The notes beneath the pieces were generated by a model. That model was not told the DNA's origin, did no database searches, and was given only the letters and a program-made list of their open reading frames with translations. The position numbers and the translations under genes are program-made. Positions 52,012 through 61,684 of a stretch of DNA of 61,778 nt are shown here, in pieces (position 1 is the first letter of the stretch; every line of letters starts with the position of its first letter). Source of the DNA: Stentor coeruleus (Eukaryota > Ciliophora > Heterotrichea > Heterotrichida > Stentoridae); the NCBI GenBank assembly GCA_001970955.1, contig MPUH01000360.1, forward strand, positions 1 to 61,778, read 5' to 3'.

Positions 52012-52572
52012 AGAAACATTCCAAGCCAAAGTCCAAAAAACCACAGCAATAATCAGCTATACTGCAGTCAAAATCATCCCAACAAAATCACCAAATGTAT
52101 CGAACCAAGCCCTAATAACTGGAGGACTAGGAAAATCTCCCAAAGCATGCATGACAAATACTGAAACCACATTAGTTTGTCCTCTTAAATGTGTTGGAAC
52201 ACATATTATAATAGCCATAGCAGTAGGAGATTCGTTAAAAAAATAAAAAATTCTCCAATAACAAGTCCTGTAAGGTAAACAATAAAATCTACCAGTTTTG
52301 AAAAAGCTACTGATAATTTGTCCCAAAAGTTGCAGTTACCATTCCAATAAAAATCCCAAAAGGCATTAAAATACAAGACTTTTCAGCTCTAAAGAATTCA
52401 AGCTGTTTATTTGTTATGAGGTCTTTACTTTTTAAACATTTAAAATATTTCATTAATTTTGTCAGGACCCTGAACCAGTGCCGATAATCCTACAAAACAC
52501 AGTTACTGCTCCTAATGAATATGTTGCTACACTACCTGAAATATCGTAAAAAGATTCAACAAAATCAGTACC

Positions 52573-52587
52573 CTATATAAAAAATAC
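52573..52587 (-). other. Fossil 15-nt intron in decayed transporter
   Basis: GTATTTTTTATATAG, directly after the premature TGA. Removal restores the MFS frame apart from the TGA. Confidence 0.65.
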
Positions 52588-53378
52588 TCAAAAACCAAGC
52601 CCTCCTATGGTAAAAGCATAAGATGAATATCCAATAATAAGACTAACATAAAGTATATTTTTTAATAATATACTGATTTGTGTAGTGATTTTTTCTTTTT
52701 CCCCATCATCTTTTTTCGCATAAAACTTAGGGTCTTTATAACTTAATAATGATAAAAGTATAAAAAGAATCATCATGAACATTTCTATAATAAAAGGGTA
52801 ATGCCAATCATTTAGCATAATACTGACTTGATTTCCATATACAAATCCTAATGCATATCCTAAAGGTGTTGCAGAATAAAAAATACCAATCCATTTAGTC
52901 CTTTTTTCTGGAGGTGCGCTATCAAGAATGCATGGAGGAGCCAAGCATACAAAAGAAGCTTCTCCAACACCTGCTATTGCACGAGCTGCTGCTAATAAAT
53001 AAAAGTTAGTTGATACTCCACAAAATAAAACAGCACCTGTCCATATAGAAAGGCCTATACTCATTAAATATTGTGGATGTATAGTTTGAGAATAGTAAGC
53101 AAAAATAGGACTTGCAACCATGTAACCTAAAATAAATAATGATCCTAATGCTCCTGCTTCAAATGAATTCAACCCAAGACCACCATCTGAGTTTTTTTTT
53201 AACCTATTTACCACTGCTGCTAAAGTTCCTCTATCAAGAAATACTATAATATTGACTGTTGTAAAAAGTAATTACAACATCACGGGACTTAATCGACAGA
53301 ATTTTTTAATTTCATTATATATATTCTACATATCATATATTATTCAACATGAATATAAAAGCTTAAATCTAAGTTTTT

Positions 53379-56300
53379 TTATAGAGATACTTGTCTTCGA
53401 CTATGACAACTTGAGCATATACCTTGGGATACATATGGATTTTTCCGTAAGCAGACCAAGCAGATTTTATCATTGCATTTCGTGCATATTGTTATGATTG
53501 ACTCCTTATTTTTTGTTTCATCACAGAAACCACAGAGAATCATATCTCGTGCTTCTCCTTCACTTGCATCAATCCAATAGCATTTATCTAAGCGACAACA
53601 CCCTGAACACCCTGATGTTTGTTCTTCTAATATTTTTATTTTTAGGAAACAGCATATACAGTGAACTTCTTCACCTTTTGTAATTTTAACTGAACAATTC
53701 ATACAGGTTTTTGATACAGGTGGACGAGATTCAGTTGTTGCTTGAATTCTACCTGTTTTTAAATAATTATCACAGCATAAATCACATTTTAATAAGTAAT
53801 TTGAACGTTTTAATTCCCTTGCACATTTTATGCAATATAGTCCTCCACAATAAGATGTATTTTCAGTTTCTTGGTATTCTTCTTGAGCTTTAGATTTAGC
53901 TTCTTCTTTCATTCTAGCTTCTGCTTGCTTTCGTAGATCTTCAGCTTGTTTCTTTTTCTCTTCAGCTAGTTTCCGCTGTTCAGAAAGCTTTTTTTCTTTG
54001 GCTTGACGCTCTTCTTCAGCCTGCTTGCGTTTTATTTCTGCTTGTTTTCGCTCTTCTTCAGCACGTTTTTCTTCAGCTAAACGCCTTTCTTCAGCTTTAC
54101 GTTTTTCTTCTGCTAAACGCTTTTCTTCAATTTGTCTCTTCTCATCTTGCCTTTTCTTTTCTTCAGCTCTACGTCTTTCATCAGCCTCTCTTTTCTTTTC
54201 TTCAATCTGCCTTCTTTCATCAGCTAATTTTTTCTCTTCAGCTAATCTTTTTTCTTCAATTTTCGCCTTTTCATCAGCTATTCTTTTCTCTTCAGCCTTT
54301 TTCTCATCAGCAATTCTTTTTTCTTCAGCCTTTTTCTCATCAGCAATTCTTTTTTCTTCAGCCTTTTTCTCATCAGCTATTCTTTTCTCTTCAGCCCTTT
54401 TTTCTTCAGCTATTCTTTTCTCTTCAGCCTTTTTTTCTTCAGCTATTCTAATTTCTTCAGCCCTTTTCTTTTCAGCTATTCTTTTCTCTTCAGCCCTTTT
54501 CTCTTCAGCTAACTTCTTTTCTTGAGCTATTCTTTTCTTCTCAATTCGAGCTTCCTCTTCTAATCTTTCCTCCTCAGCTATCCTTTCTTGTTCAATCCTC
54601 TGTTCTTCAGCTATTCTCAATTCTTCAAGTCTTCGTTTTTCATCAAGTCTTTCTTGTTGATCTTTTAACTCCTCCTTATGCTTTTCATCTTTTCTTGAAT
54701 TTTCAGCATCTTTTTCCTTATCAAAATTTTCGACATTATTTTTACCCTTAAGTTTATCAGCTCTTAATTCCTCTAGTAATTTTCTTTGCTCAATATTTAT
54801 TTTTTCATTAGCTTTTTTCTTATCTTCTAATGCTTTTTTTTCTTCAGCAATTCTTTTATCATTAGCAGCTTTCCTATCAGCCAATAATTTCTGCATTTCT
54901 GTAAGTTTGCATTCATCATCTAATTTTTTTCCTTCATTTTGTCTTGTTTTATCAATTAAGTGTTTTTCGATTTCTAAACGTCGTTCTTCAGCTATTTTTT
55001 TTTCTTCTACAGTACGTTTTTCTTCAATAGTTTTTTTTTCTTCATACAATTTTCTAGCTTCTTCTAAACGTTTTTCAGCAGCTATTCTTCGTTCTTCTGA
55101 TAATTTTCTTTCAATTTGCTGCTTTTGTTCTTCGATTAGTTTTTTTTCTTGTATGAGTTTTTCTGCTGCTGATTTTTCAGCGGTTTTTTGCATTTCTTCG
55201 TTGAGTCGCCTTTCTTCCATATATTTCCTTTGTTCCATCAGTTGCATTTCTTCTTCATTTCGTCTATCTTCAGCTTCCTTTCGTTTTAATGCTATAATAG
55301 CTCTTATCTCATTTTTCTTTTCTTCAAGCAAAGGGTTTGGATGTTTATTTTTCGGCTTATTTTGCTGTTCTATATTCAGAACCTGAGCATCATCCATATT
55401 ATAATTTTGTTTTTCATATTTCTGTTCTTGCAATTCTTCTAAGCTTTTTCTGCTCTTTTCTTCCTTAATAGTTTCTTCAATTATTGGACTGTTTATCTCA
55501 ATATTGAATTGATTTTTTATATCAGGATTCCTAAAATCTTTTCCCATTATCTCATCTTCAGTTAAAACTTTAGTCAAAACTTGTTCTTCAATTTCAGAAA
55601 ATTCAAATTGTCTGTTTGGTCTTATTGGAGTAAAAAATATATTTGCTCGTCGTTCTTCTTGAGCTTTCCATTCTTTTAGCATGATATTTTCTTCTTCAAG
55701 AACTCTAAGGTCAGAAATTTCACTATTCGGAAATCTGCTTAAAAATGAAGCTGAATTGCATTTATCACTTTCTGATGCAAAACTTGGGGATAAAAGATCG
55801 TCAGCTTTTCTAACAATTGTTGTCATCCTTCTTTTTTCTTCTTGTCTTATTCGCTTTTCTTTCATTACCCTTGATCTTTGTCTTAATCTTTTCGCTGCTT
55901 CACTTTTTTTAGGATCCGCTCTTATATTTTTAGGACTACGAATACTCTTATCAAGGGCCATTTTTTGATACCCTATATCAATAATTGGCTTATTACCAAA
56001 TGCTGAAACTGTTAAAAATTCTTCATCGTCTTCTGCATCTGATTCATGTTGTTTCCTCATATCCTCCATTTCATCGCTATCACTCAAATACCCAGCTCCC
56101 TTTGTAAACGCTTTATACTCATACGGATACACAACAAAAAACTCATTCGAATTAAAAAACAACACAATACAAACATAAGCATCCTCAACACAATACCTAA
56201 CCTCCTTAGTCTTAGTCAATATCAAAACATTAATTTTCATTTTATTCGCATAAAACTGAATAGCATTCATATTCTCATTCTCACTACTTTTGCAATCAGG

Positions 56301-56651
56301 AATATCAAGCATCTCTTGCAAATCATATAAAAAATTTGAAAAAGTTAAATCGTATAGCAATGCATTATAAATTTTTATCTGTTTTTTATCATATAACATT
56401 TCAAGGTCTTCAAATGATTCTTTATATTTTTCTCTAAAATCTTCGCTTTGGGTTTGAGGTATTGAATCAAATGTACTACCAATAAACTGTTCAAGGTCTT
56501 TTCCTTTGAAATATAAAATGAAATGTTCAACACCTGCCATAAACAGACTGCAAAAAATATGGGAATTGGGAATTTCTCTACAGTTTCTGTAGAGTTTGAG
56601 CAGAGAAGGTTCACCAAGTTCAGTAATGCTTTTTATCGGTCGAACTGCCAT
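53379..56651 (-). CDS. Pseudo-OTU / Glu-Lys-Arg coiled coil / zinc-binding C-terminus protein
   Basis: A 1090-residue single-exon protein in three parts. Residues about 1-190 resemble an otubain-like OTU fold (PNSHIFCSLFMAGVEHFILY, NAIQFYANKMKINVLILTK, YVCIVLFFNSNEFFVVYPYE). The Cys of the DGNC motif and the His of the closing motif (GHYDILYP in otubains) are replaced, so it looks catalytically dead. Residues about 240-930 are a long Glu/Lys/Arg coil with many EEK[KR]-type units (EEKRIAEEKKAEEK). Residues about 940-1085 hold at least eight CxxC or CxC pairs (YCIKC, CDLC, CMNC, CICC, CGFC, CTKC, CLVC, CSSC), a RING/treble-clef-like array. It starts at the ATG at 56649-56651. Role unknown; ubiquitin binding is inference. 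Confidence 0.6.
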   Translation of the reverse strand: MAVRPIKSITELGEPSLLKLYRNCREIPNSHIFCSLFMAGVEHFILYFKGKDLEQFIGSTFDSIPQTQSEDFREKYKESFEDLEMLYDKKQIKIYNALLYDLTFSNFLYDLQEMLDIPDCKSSENENMNAIQFYANKMKINVLILTKTKEVRYCVEDAYVCIVLFFNSNEFFVVYPYEYKAFTKGAGYLSDSDEMEDMRKQHESDAEDDEEFLTVSAFGNKPIIDIGYQKMALDKSIRSPKNIRADPKKSEAAKRLRQRSRVMKEKRIRQEEKRRMTTIVRKADDLLSPSFASESDKCNSASFLSRFPNSEISDLRVLEEENIMLKEWKAQEERRANIFFTPIRPNRQFEFSEIEEQVLTKVLTEDEIMGKDFRNPDIKNQFNIEINSPIIEETIKEEKSRKSLEELQEQKYEKQNYNMDDAQVLNIEQQNKPKNKHPNPLLEEKKNEIRAIIALKRKEAEDRRNEEEMQLMEQRKYMEERRLNEEMQKTAEKSAAEKLIQEKKLIEEQKQQIERKLSEERRIAAEKRLEEARKLYEEKKTIEEKRTVEEKKIAEERRLEIEKHLIDKTRQNEGKKLDDECKLTEMQKLLADRKAANDKRIAEEKKALEDKKKANEKINIEQRKLLEELRADKLKGKNNVENFDKEKDAENSRKDEKHKEELKDQQERLDEKRRLEELRIAEEQRIEQERIAEEERLEEEARIEKKRIAQEKKLAEEKRAEEKRIAEKKRAEEIRIAEEKKAEEKRIAEEKRAEEKRIADEKKAEEKRIADEKKAEEKRIADEKKAEEKRIADEKAKIEEKRLAEEKKLADERRQIEEKKREADERRRAEEKKRQDEKRQIEEKRLAEEKRKAEERRLAEEKRAEEERKQAEIKRKQAEEERQAKEKKLSEQRKLAEEKKKQAEDLRKQAEARMKEEAKSKAQEEYQETENTSYCGGLYCIKCARELKRSNYLLKCDLCCDNYLKTGRIQATTESRPPVSKTCMNCSVKITKGEEVHCICCFLKIKILEEQTSGCSGCCRLDKCYWIDASEGEARDMILCGFCDETKNKESIITICTKCNDKICLVCLRKNPYVSQGICSSCHSRRQVSL

Positions 56652-57076
56652 TTATTATATGTATGCCATTCAATGGTGTTTTAGAATTTTTAAATATTTT
56701 ACGATTATGGGAGAAATTTATGGCTTAAACTTTTTGGGTGCAGGCTTGTAGAGGAGTTTTATAGGCTTTATAGGTGGGAAATATTGTATGCTTATATTGG
56801 GAGGTGGAGAATTGTGGTTTAAATGCTAGTTATTGAGATTTTGATGTTAAAAAGGAAATTTTACCTTAAAATTTTGACTTTTTGTATAAAAAAACCTTAT
56901 GTGTAGTCTAAATTGATATAATTTTATCCTTTCATCTTGGCAATTAAAGTGCTTTTCTATGCTTTAGGTTAGCTATCAATCTAAACTATTATTAAAAACC
57001 TAAGTTTTCCTATATATTTCCTAGTAAAAATGCTGATTCCTAAACAAAAATTAACCCTTATACAAGAATAAATTAA
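56652..57076. other. Spacer between pseudo-OTU and RING genes
   Basis: AT-rich, no gene seen. TTATAT-rich sequence abuts the pseudo-OTU gene's ATG. Confidence 0.45.
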
Positions 57077-57406
57077 TTAAGGCAGCCTATTTAAAATCTC
57101 TGGAGGAATAGCATCCAAATCCAGATCAAAATTGAAATCCATCATTACAGGTTGTTCTTGGGCTTTAATCAACTCAATTATTTGTAGAATTGGCACACAA
57201 GTCTTCCACATAAAATTTTTCCTAGATTTGAAAGTTTTTCTACAGCTTGGGCAACGCGCTATATTGCTTTGAGGGTTGCAAGAAGTACGTTGAATTCCTA
57301 TTAAGCATTCAAGGCAAAAAACATGGCCGCAGTCTAGGCATACAGGTTTTTTGAATAAATCTAAGCAGATACTACATTCAAGTAACCGGGAAATATCTTG
57401 ATTCAT
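57077..57406 (-). CDS. Small RING-finger protein
   Basis: A 109-residue protein with one C3HC4 RING at about residues 11-60: CSICLDLFKKPVCLDCGHVF, CLECL, then CPSCRKTF. This is the typical ubiquitin-ligase (E3) RING with the hydrophobic E2-contact positions (I after the first Cys pair, P after the last). The C-terminal part is helical (CVPILQIIELIKAQEQ) and ends acidic (FDLDLDAIPPEILNRLP). The first ATG in frame gives MNQDISRLLE at 57404-57406; upstream the frame is open only to a TTG. Substrate unknown. Confidence 0.8.
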   Translation of the reverse strand: MNQDISRLLECSICLDLFKKPVCLDCGHVFCLECLIGIQRTSCNPQSNIARCPSCRKTFKSRKNFMWKTCVPILQIIELIKAQEQPVMMDFNFDLDLDAIPPEILNRLP

Positions 57407-58133
57407 AAAAATGTTTATTTCAAGCAAGGAGGATTAATACTTAGGGTTTTATATAAAATAAAGTCAGTTTGCATATTTTTATGTGTAAAGTAAGGGATTT
57501 ATGCTGATTTTTGTGTATTTGAGATTATTTGAATTAAGTTTATTAGTAGTGAAAGATAGTTTAAGTATTTTTTTTGATAGGTAGATTACAATTGATTTAA
57601 TAATACTTTGCTATTATTATAGTAGTATATTTTTATCTCAAATAGTTTATTTTGTAATTTACAAAGCCTATAAGTTAGGTGTAATGATCCTGATAATGAA
57701 CTCTAATTACATAATTTATATTCCTTTAACAATTTTAATTTCATAAAATTAACTATAAATTATATATCATAGTTCATTTAGAATTTTTATTAAACCATAT
57801 AATTACTAAGCTTATACTTATTTCCAATATCGCCTATACAATCTAATCTAAAACTTCCTAACCCTTCACTAAAAAACCTAAATTTTCAAATCTTAACAAC
57901 CACTTTCATTCCAAACATCCAATATCCCTATCCAAATAAAATTCCATATTATTTTTACCATCATCTTAAAATCCAAACATAAAAACTCTCTAAAAAAAGA
58001 GCTTATCAACAAAATCTCAAAATCCCTCTTTCTTCAAAACTTACCACAACCTGAAAAAAACTGCAAAAAAACTATTTCCCCATTTAATCACCAACTCCAA
58101 ACAAATAATTTCTAGCTTAGCATATAAAAATTA
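57407..58133. other. Spacer between RING and coiled-coil genes
   Basis: AT-rich; pyrimidine-biased near 57900-58100. No gene supported. Confidence 0.45.
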
Positions 58134-58937
58134 TTAAAAAACTCTGCAGTTTTGACAAATAGCCGAGTTCTCTTCAGTTTCACTCCCAATCTTTTCAAAG
58201 CTATAATTAAGTTGGTCTATAACATTCTTCAACTCTTGGTTTTCCATTTCTTTCTGTCTTAAATCATTTTCACTTCTCTCAATACGATTTTGTATCCGAT
58301 ATATTTCTTGATGAAGTTCCTTTATTTGTTCCAATAACAAATTAGAATCTTGTCCACCTCTGCATGCACTCATATCAAATTCTTCATATTTAACACTATC
58401 TGGTTCTTTGATTTCTCCTTCAAGTTTTTCTTTCATTTTAATGATTTGTTCCTTTGTCAGATTAGCTTCGTCTATTATTTCGATTACTGAGTTTTTCATA
58501 TCATTTAATTCATATTTATATGATTTTAGTTCGTTTGTCGCTTTTATGCCTTGGTTTCGGGATTGTTTGTTTAGTGAACGGAATTCTTGTAGTTTTTCTT
58601 TTACAGCTTTACAGAGGAGGTTGTTGTTTGATTTCAACTGTTTGACACTTGAGGATTCGACTGAAGAATCAAGTGGAGATGAGTCATATGGAGCTGGGTG
58701 ATCTATAAAAGAATCCTTATCGGCTTCAGATATATCTGATGAACTACTTGATTTATCTTGAATACACCTTTTTGAAGATGTGACTGAAAGCTCTTTTAGG
58801 GTTTCTTCTAACTCATTTGGGATTTCTACACCTGAATCTTTGGATAGATTGTTAATTATGTTAAGTTTAGCTGAGACTTCTTTTAAAAAATTCTGTGAGA
58901 CACCTTTAGTACGAGTGATTTGTCTGCTTTTGCTCAT
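58134..58937 (-). CDS. Orphan coiled-coil protein ending CRVF
   Basis: A 267-residue protein. The N-terminus is basic (MSKSRQITRTKGVSQNFL), followed by a Ser/Asp-rich linker (IQDKSSSSSDISEADKDSF). The rest is two coiled-coil blocks (NELKSYKYELNDMKNSVIEI and LLLEQIKELHQEIYRIQNRI, then ENDLRQKEMENQELKNVID). It ends SAICQNCRVF-stop. The terminal CRVF has the layout of a CaaX box with X=Phe, with a second Cys three residues earlier. R at the first aliphatic position is a weaker fit than in the two small CxCxxF proteins. It starts at the ATG at 58935-58937, preceded by TTATAAAAAT. Function unknown. Confidence 0.68.
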   Translation of the reverse strand: MSKSRQITRTKGVSQNFLKEVSAKLNIINNLSKDSGVEIPNELEETLKELSVTSSKRCIQDKSSSSSDISEADKDSFIDHPAPYDSSPLDSSVESSSVKQLKSNNNLLCKAVKEKLQEFRSLNKQSRNQGIKATNELKSYKYELNDMKNSVIEIIDEANLTKEQIIKMKEKLEGEIKEPDSVKYEEFDMSACRGGQDSNLLLEQIKELHQEIYRIQNRIERSENDLRQKEMENQELKNVIDQLNYSFEKIGSETEENSAICQNCRVF

Positions 58938-59543
58938 ATTTTTATAACATGTTAAGGTTTGGTTTTGAATTTTTAGTTAGCGAGTAATAACATAATATAT
59001 TAGGGAATAAAAGTTGAATATCACTAAAAAAATATTTACAAAGAGTATGTTTTTATTATAATAATATCATTGTTTTAGTTATATAATGGATATATATACT
59101 TTATAAAAGATCTGAAGCCTATACTATTTAATACATATAAAAATAATGATATAACTGCAAGATCTTAGGCTTATTTTATTTAATATATAAAAAAACAATT
59201 GATATAGTTGCAAGATATTAAGGCATTTTAATAGTTTTATATTGAATTATTTTTTTTTTGAGTAGCACAATATAGTTGGATTAATTAAATTCTAGCATAA
59301 TTTGATTATAAAATAATTACTAAGTAGAAATAATCAGCTATTACTATTTAAAATCAATCATTAATAAAAACTTAGATGATCATATCATCTCAGATACTAT
59401 TTTATATTCAAGCATTTAATGTCTTTTATATCATCTTCTAACTTTAAAGTCATACTCTTAACTTAAAATAGTGAGTAAGCATATTTGATAAAAGTATAAA
59501 AACTTTAGTTTCCATCATTTTTAGTATTTATGTAAGATTCTAA
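58938..59543. other. Spacer with a degenerate tandem repeat
   Basis: AT-rich, no gene. It contains the repeat at 59108-59220. Confidence 0.5.
59108..59220. repeat. Degenerate repeat, unit 52-53 bp, 2 copies plus a partial
   Basis: Copies start AGATCTGAAG (59108), AGATCTTAGG (59160) and AGATATTAAGG (59213); the first two run to ATATA(A/G)(C/T)TGCA with moderate divergence. Confidence 0.65.
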
Positions 59544-60839
59544 TTACTCTTTAATTTTATGAAGAATATTTTTTAGCTTTTCTTGAGAAGTCTGCTTGGA
59601 TGTTATATGGTGAAGTTTGTTTTTCATTGAAAAAGCAGAGGACTGCATCCTCAATGGCTCATTTTTTTCAAAGCTACGTTTAAATTGCAGGACTGTTGGG
59701 ATATTTTCTTTACGGTAAAGAGTTATGACAGTCCCTGGGCGTCCAGCACGGCCAGTTCTTCCAGCTCTATGAACATAGTCACCCTCAGTTATAGGGAAAT
59801 CATATTGCAATACATAACTAACAAATGGGAAATCCAAACCTCTTGATGCAAGATCTGTACATACCATAAACTTAGCTTCCTTATTAACAAATGCTTGAAT
59901 ATTTGCTGTCCTTCTTTTCGGATTCACATCACCATGTAAACTCACAGCCTTAAGCCCTTTATCAATAAGCATCTTTTCCACATTATAAGCAATAGGTATA
60001 TTATTACAAAAAATCATACACCCACCATCGCCAATATCTTTACAAACATCATCTAAAACTTTTTCAAATACAGGCTTTTTATCGTGTTCTTTCAACTCTA
60101 CAAACTCATGTTTCAAGTTAGTCAGATTTAAATGCGCTTTTTCATCTATGATTTTCTTTATATAAGGCTTTTCATCATTTTCATTATAAGAAAAACGTTC
60201 TAAGATAAAATTTTGTAAAGGCAAAGGGAAAGTTGCGGATACAAAAGAAAACTTAACTGTTTTATGTAATTCTTGATAATATGAATCTAGATGTCTTGTT
60301 AACCCTGCATCTATAAGTGTATCACTTTCATCTATGATCATGTTTGTAAGTTTTGAGAAGTTGAGGGTTTTATTTTTAATATGATTATCTATTCTTTCTG
60401 GGGTTGCAATGAGTATGTCAACACCTTTTTCTAATTCTGAACATTCGATATTTAGCTTTTGTCCAGTGAAGCTACTGAATGTTTTTAGGCCTGTTTCATG
60501 TTGGAACTGGTTTAAAACACCTTCACATTGACGAGAAAGATCTCTGTTTGGAACTATGATTATAGCTCGTGGGGAGTGTTTTTCTGGTGGAGGGTTGGGG
60601 ATTGGGTATTGAGATCTAAGGATTTGGAAAAGTGGTAAAGTGTATGTTAGAGTTTTACCTGTGCCTGTTTGAGCTGAAACTAAGCTATGCGAAATGTTTT
60701 TTAGTAACCATGGCATAGCCATCAACTGGATGTCTGTAGGCTTATGGATTTCTTTTGATTGTAGTACTTTGATCACTCCAGGCAATATTCCCAATTCATC
60801 AAATGTTTTTGTTTTAAGAAGTAATTTTCTTGCCTTCAT
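59544..60839 (-). CDS. DEAD-box RNA helicase with DESD motif II
   Basis: An ATP-dependent RNA helicase of 431 residues. The Q-motif region is KTFDELGILPGVIKVLQSKE then PTDIQ. Motif I is SAQTGTGKT (57-63 for the P-loop). Motif Ib-like ATPERI follows, then motif II DESD at about 169 in place of DEAD. Motif III is SAT, then IFCNN, DLASRGLDF and HRAGRTGRAG. The compact length and basic N-terminus (MKARKLLLKTK) resemble mitochondrial members such as DDX28/Mrh4, but targeting is not certain. The final Asp that matters for catalysis is retained in DESD. It starts at the ATG at 60837-60839 behind AATATAA. It is divergent from the gene at 60962. Confidence 0.85.
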   Translation of the reverse strand: MKARKLLLKTKTFDELGILPGVIKVLQSKEIHKPTDIQLMAMPWLLKNISHSLVSAQTGTGKTLTYTLPLFQILRSQYPIPNPPPEKHSPRAIIIVPNRDLSRQCEGVLNQFQHETGLKTFSSFTGQKLNIECSELEKGVDILIATPERIDNHIKNKTLNFSKLTNMIIDESDTLIDAGLTRHLDSYYQELHKTVKFSFVSATFPLPLQNFILERFSYNENDEKPYIKKIIDEKAHLNLTNLKHEFVELKEHDKKPVFEKVLDDVCKDIGDGGCMIFCNNIPIAYNVEKMLIDKGLKAVSLHGDVNPKRRTANIQAFVNKEAKFMVCTDLASRGLDFPFVSYVLQYDFPITEGDYVHRAGRTGRAGRPGTVITLYRKENIPTVLQFKRSFEKNEPLRMQSSAFSMKNKLHHITSKQTSQEKLKNILHKIKE

Positions 60840-60961
60840 TTATATTACTTTTAAAGTTATACTTTTATGATGTTATGTCTTAATTTAAAAATGAATGCAT
60901 TTAGGGAGTTAGATTAGCATTTAGTAATGATGTAAAAATTAAAAGAATAAATTGATAATAA

Positions 60962-61684
60962 ATGTGGAGACCTTTTGCGAGTGGATTTGCCAATCATGCT
61001 TATGATAATTTTGTTAAGAAGTATGATAGAGTTGAAAGTGCTCCTATTAACACTAGAAAAGAATTTTGTGAAGACTATGAAGTTAATTCGGATAACTCCA
61101 CCAAAAGTATGTCATTTGAAGCAAAAAAGCATGTTGAGAACTTCAATAATTTAAAACTGAAAGTCGTTGAACAGCGGAAAAAAATCAAAGATACCGACTA
61201 CGAAATTCTCAAACGAAAAGAATTCCGAATAAGAAATATAAAATCACGACAAGAAAATGAAAAACATAGAAAAAGGCAATATATCAAAGATCTTAGGAAT
61301 TTTTCAAACAACAAAACAAGGAAGTTTAATAGTTTGGATTTGAGGCCTAAAACTCATAAAAATAATAGATCTGAAATACCGGAAACTAAAATTTTTATGT
61401 TGACTTCCCCACCTAGGCATCATTATAATTTTGCTGCATTTTCACGAGCGTCAACTCAGTATCAAAAGCAAAAAGATGTAGTATCAGTAAGAGAATATCA
61501 AGAAAAGATCATGAAAGATCTTAAAGATAAAGTACCTAATTACTTTAAAGAACTTAAAGAAGAGTTTGGACGTATTCGGCAGCATTGTGAGATGACTTAC
61601 GAACAATATAAAGATTCAAAAAGGTTAAAACGTGTTAATCCTTACAATATCTTACCAAAGCATAGATTCAAAAATGAAAACTGA
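60962..61684 (+). CDS. Orphan basic protein
   Basis: A 240-residue protein, very rich in Lys/Arg/Asn, not recognised. It opens MWRPFASGFANHAYDNFVKK. A helical basic block lies at about 60-110 (LKLKVVEQRKKIKDTDYEIL, RQENEKHRKRQYIKDLRNFS). A disordered centre includes TSPPRHHYNF. A second helical region follows (YQEKIMKDLKDKVPNYFKEL). It ends NPYNILPKHRFKNEN then TGA. No membrane segment or known domain. It starts at the ATG at 60962, 122 bp from the divergent helicase ATG, so the two probably share a promoter region. Confidence 0.65.
   Translation: MWRPFASGFANHAYDNFVKKYDRVESAPINTRKEFCEDYEVNSDNSTKSMSFEAKKHVENFNNLKLKVVEQRKKIKDTDYEILKRKEFRIRNIKSRQENEKHRKRQYIKDLRNFSNNKTRKFNSLDLRPKTHKNNRSEIPETKIFMLTSPPRHHYNFAAFSRASTQYQKQKDVVSVREYQEKIMKDLKDKVPNYFKELKEEFGRIRQHCEMTYEQYKDSKRLKRVNPYNILPKHRFKNEN

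Larger units (their letters stand above)
51886..53270 (-). pseudogene. Decayed Spinster-type major facilitator transporter
   Basis: The 5' part is intact for about 209 codons and reads as MFS helices: SFEAGALGSLFILGYMVASP, AAARAIAGVGEASFVCLAPP and DSAPPEKRTKWIGIFYSATP, as in Spns sphingolipid transporters. The frame ends at TGA (52588-52590) where FW is expected. A 15-nt intron follows (52573-52587), then GTDFVESFYDISGSVATYSL then GAVTV, then a TGA. Further fragments appear in changing frames (GIFIGMVTATFGT, LVDFIVYLTGLVIGEFFIF, MAIIICVPTHLRGQTNVVSV). The end NVSRFHGAPW follows an intron-like 15-mer at 51997-52011. The N-terminal methionine is also missing after a TAA. Multiple independent breaks make this a pseudogene. 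Confidence 0.8.

Noticed and set aside
54025..54525. 166-codon plus-strand Ser/Phe/Ala frame
   Set aside because: It is the complement of the EEK[KR] coil of the 53379-56651 gene and has no independent support.
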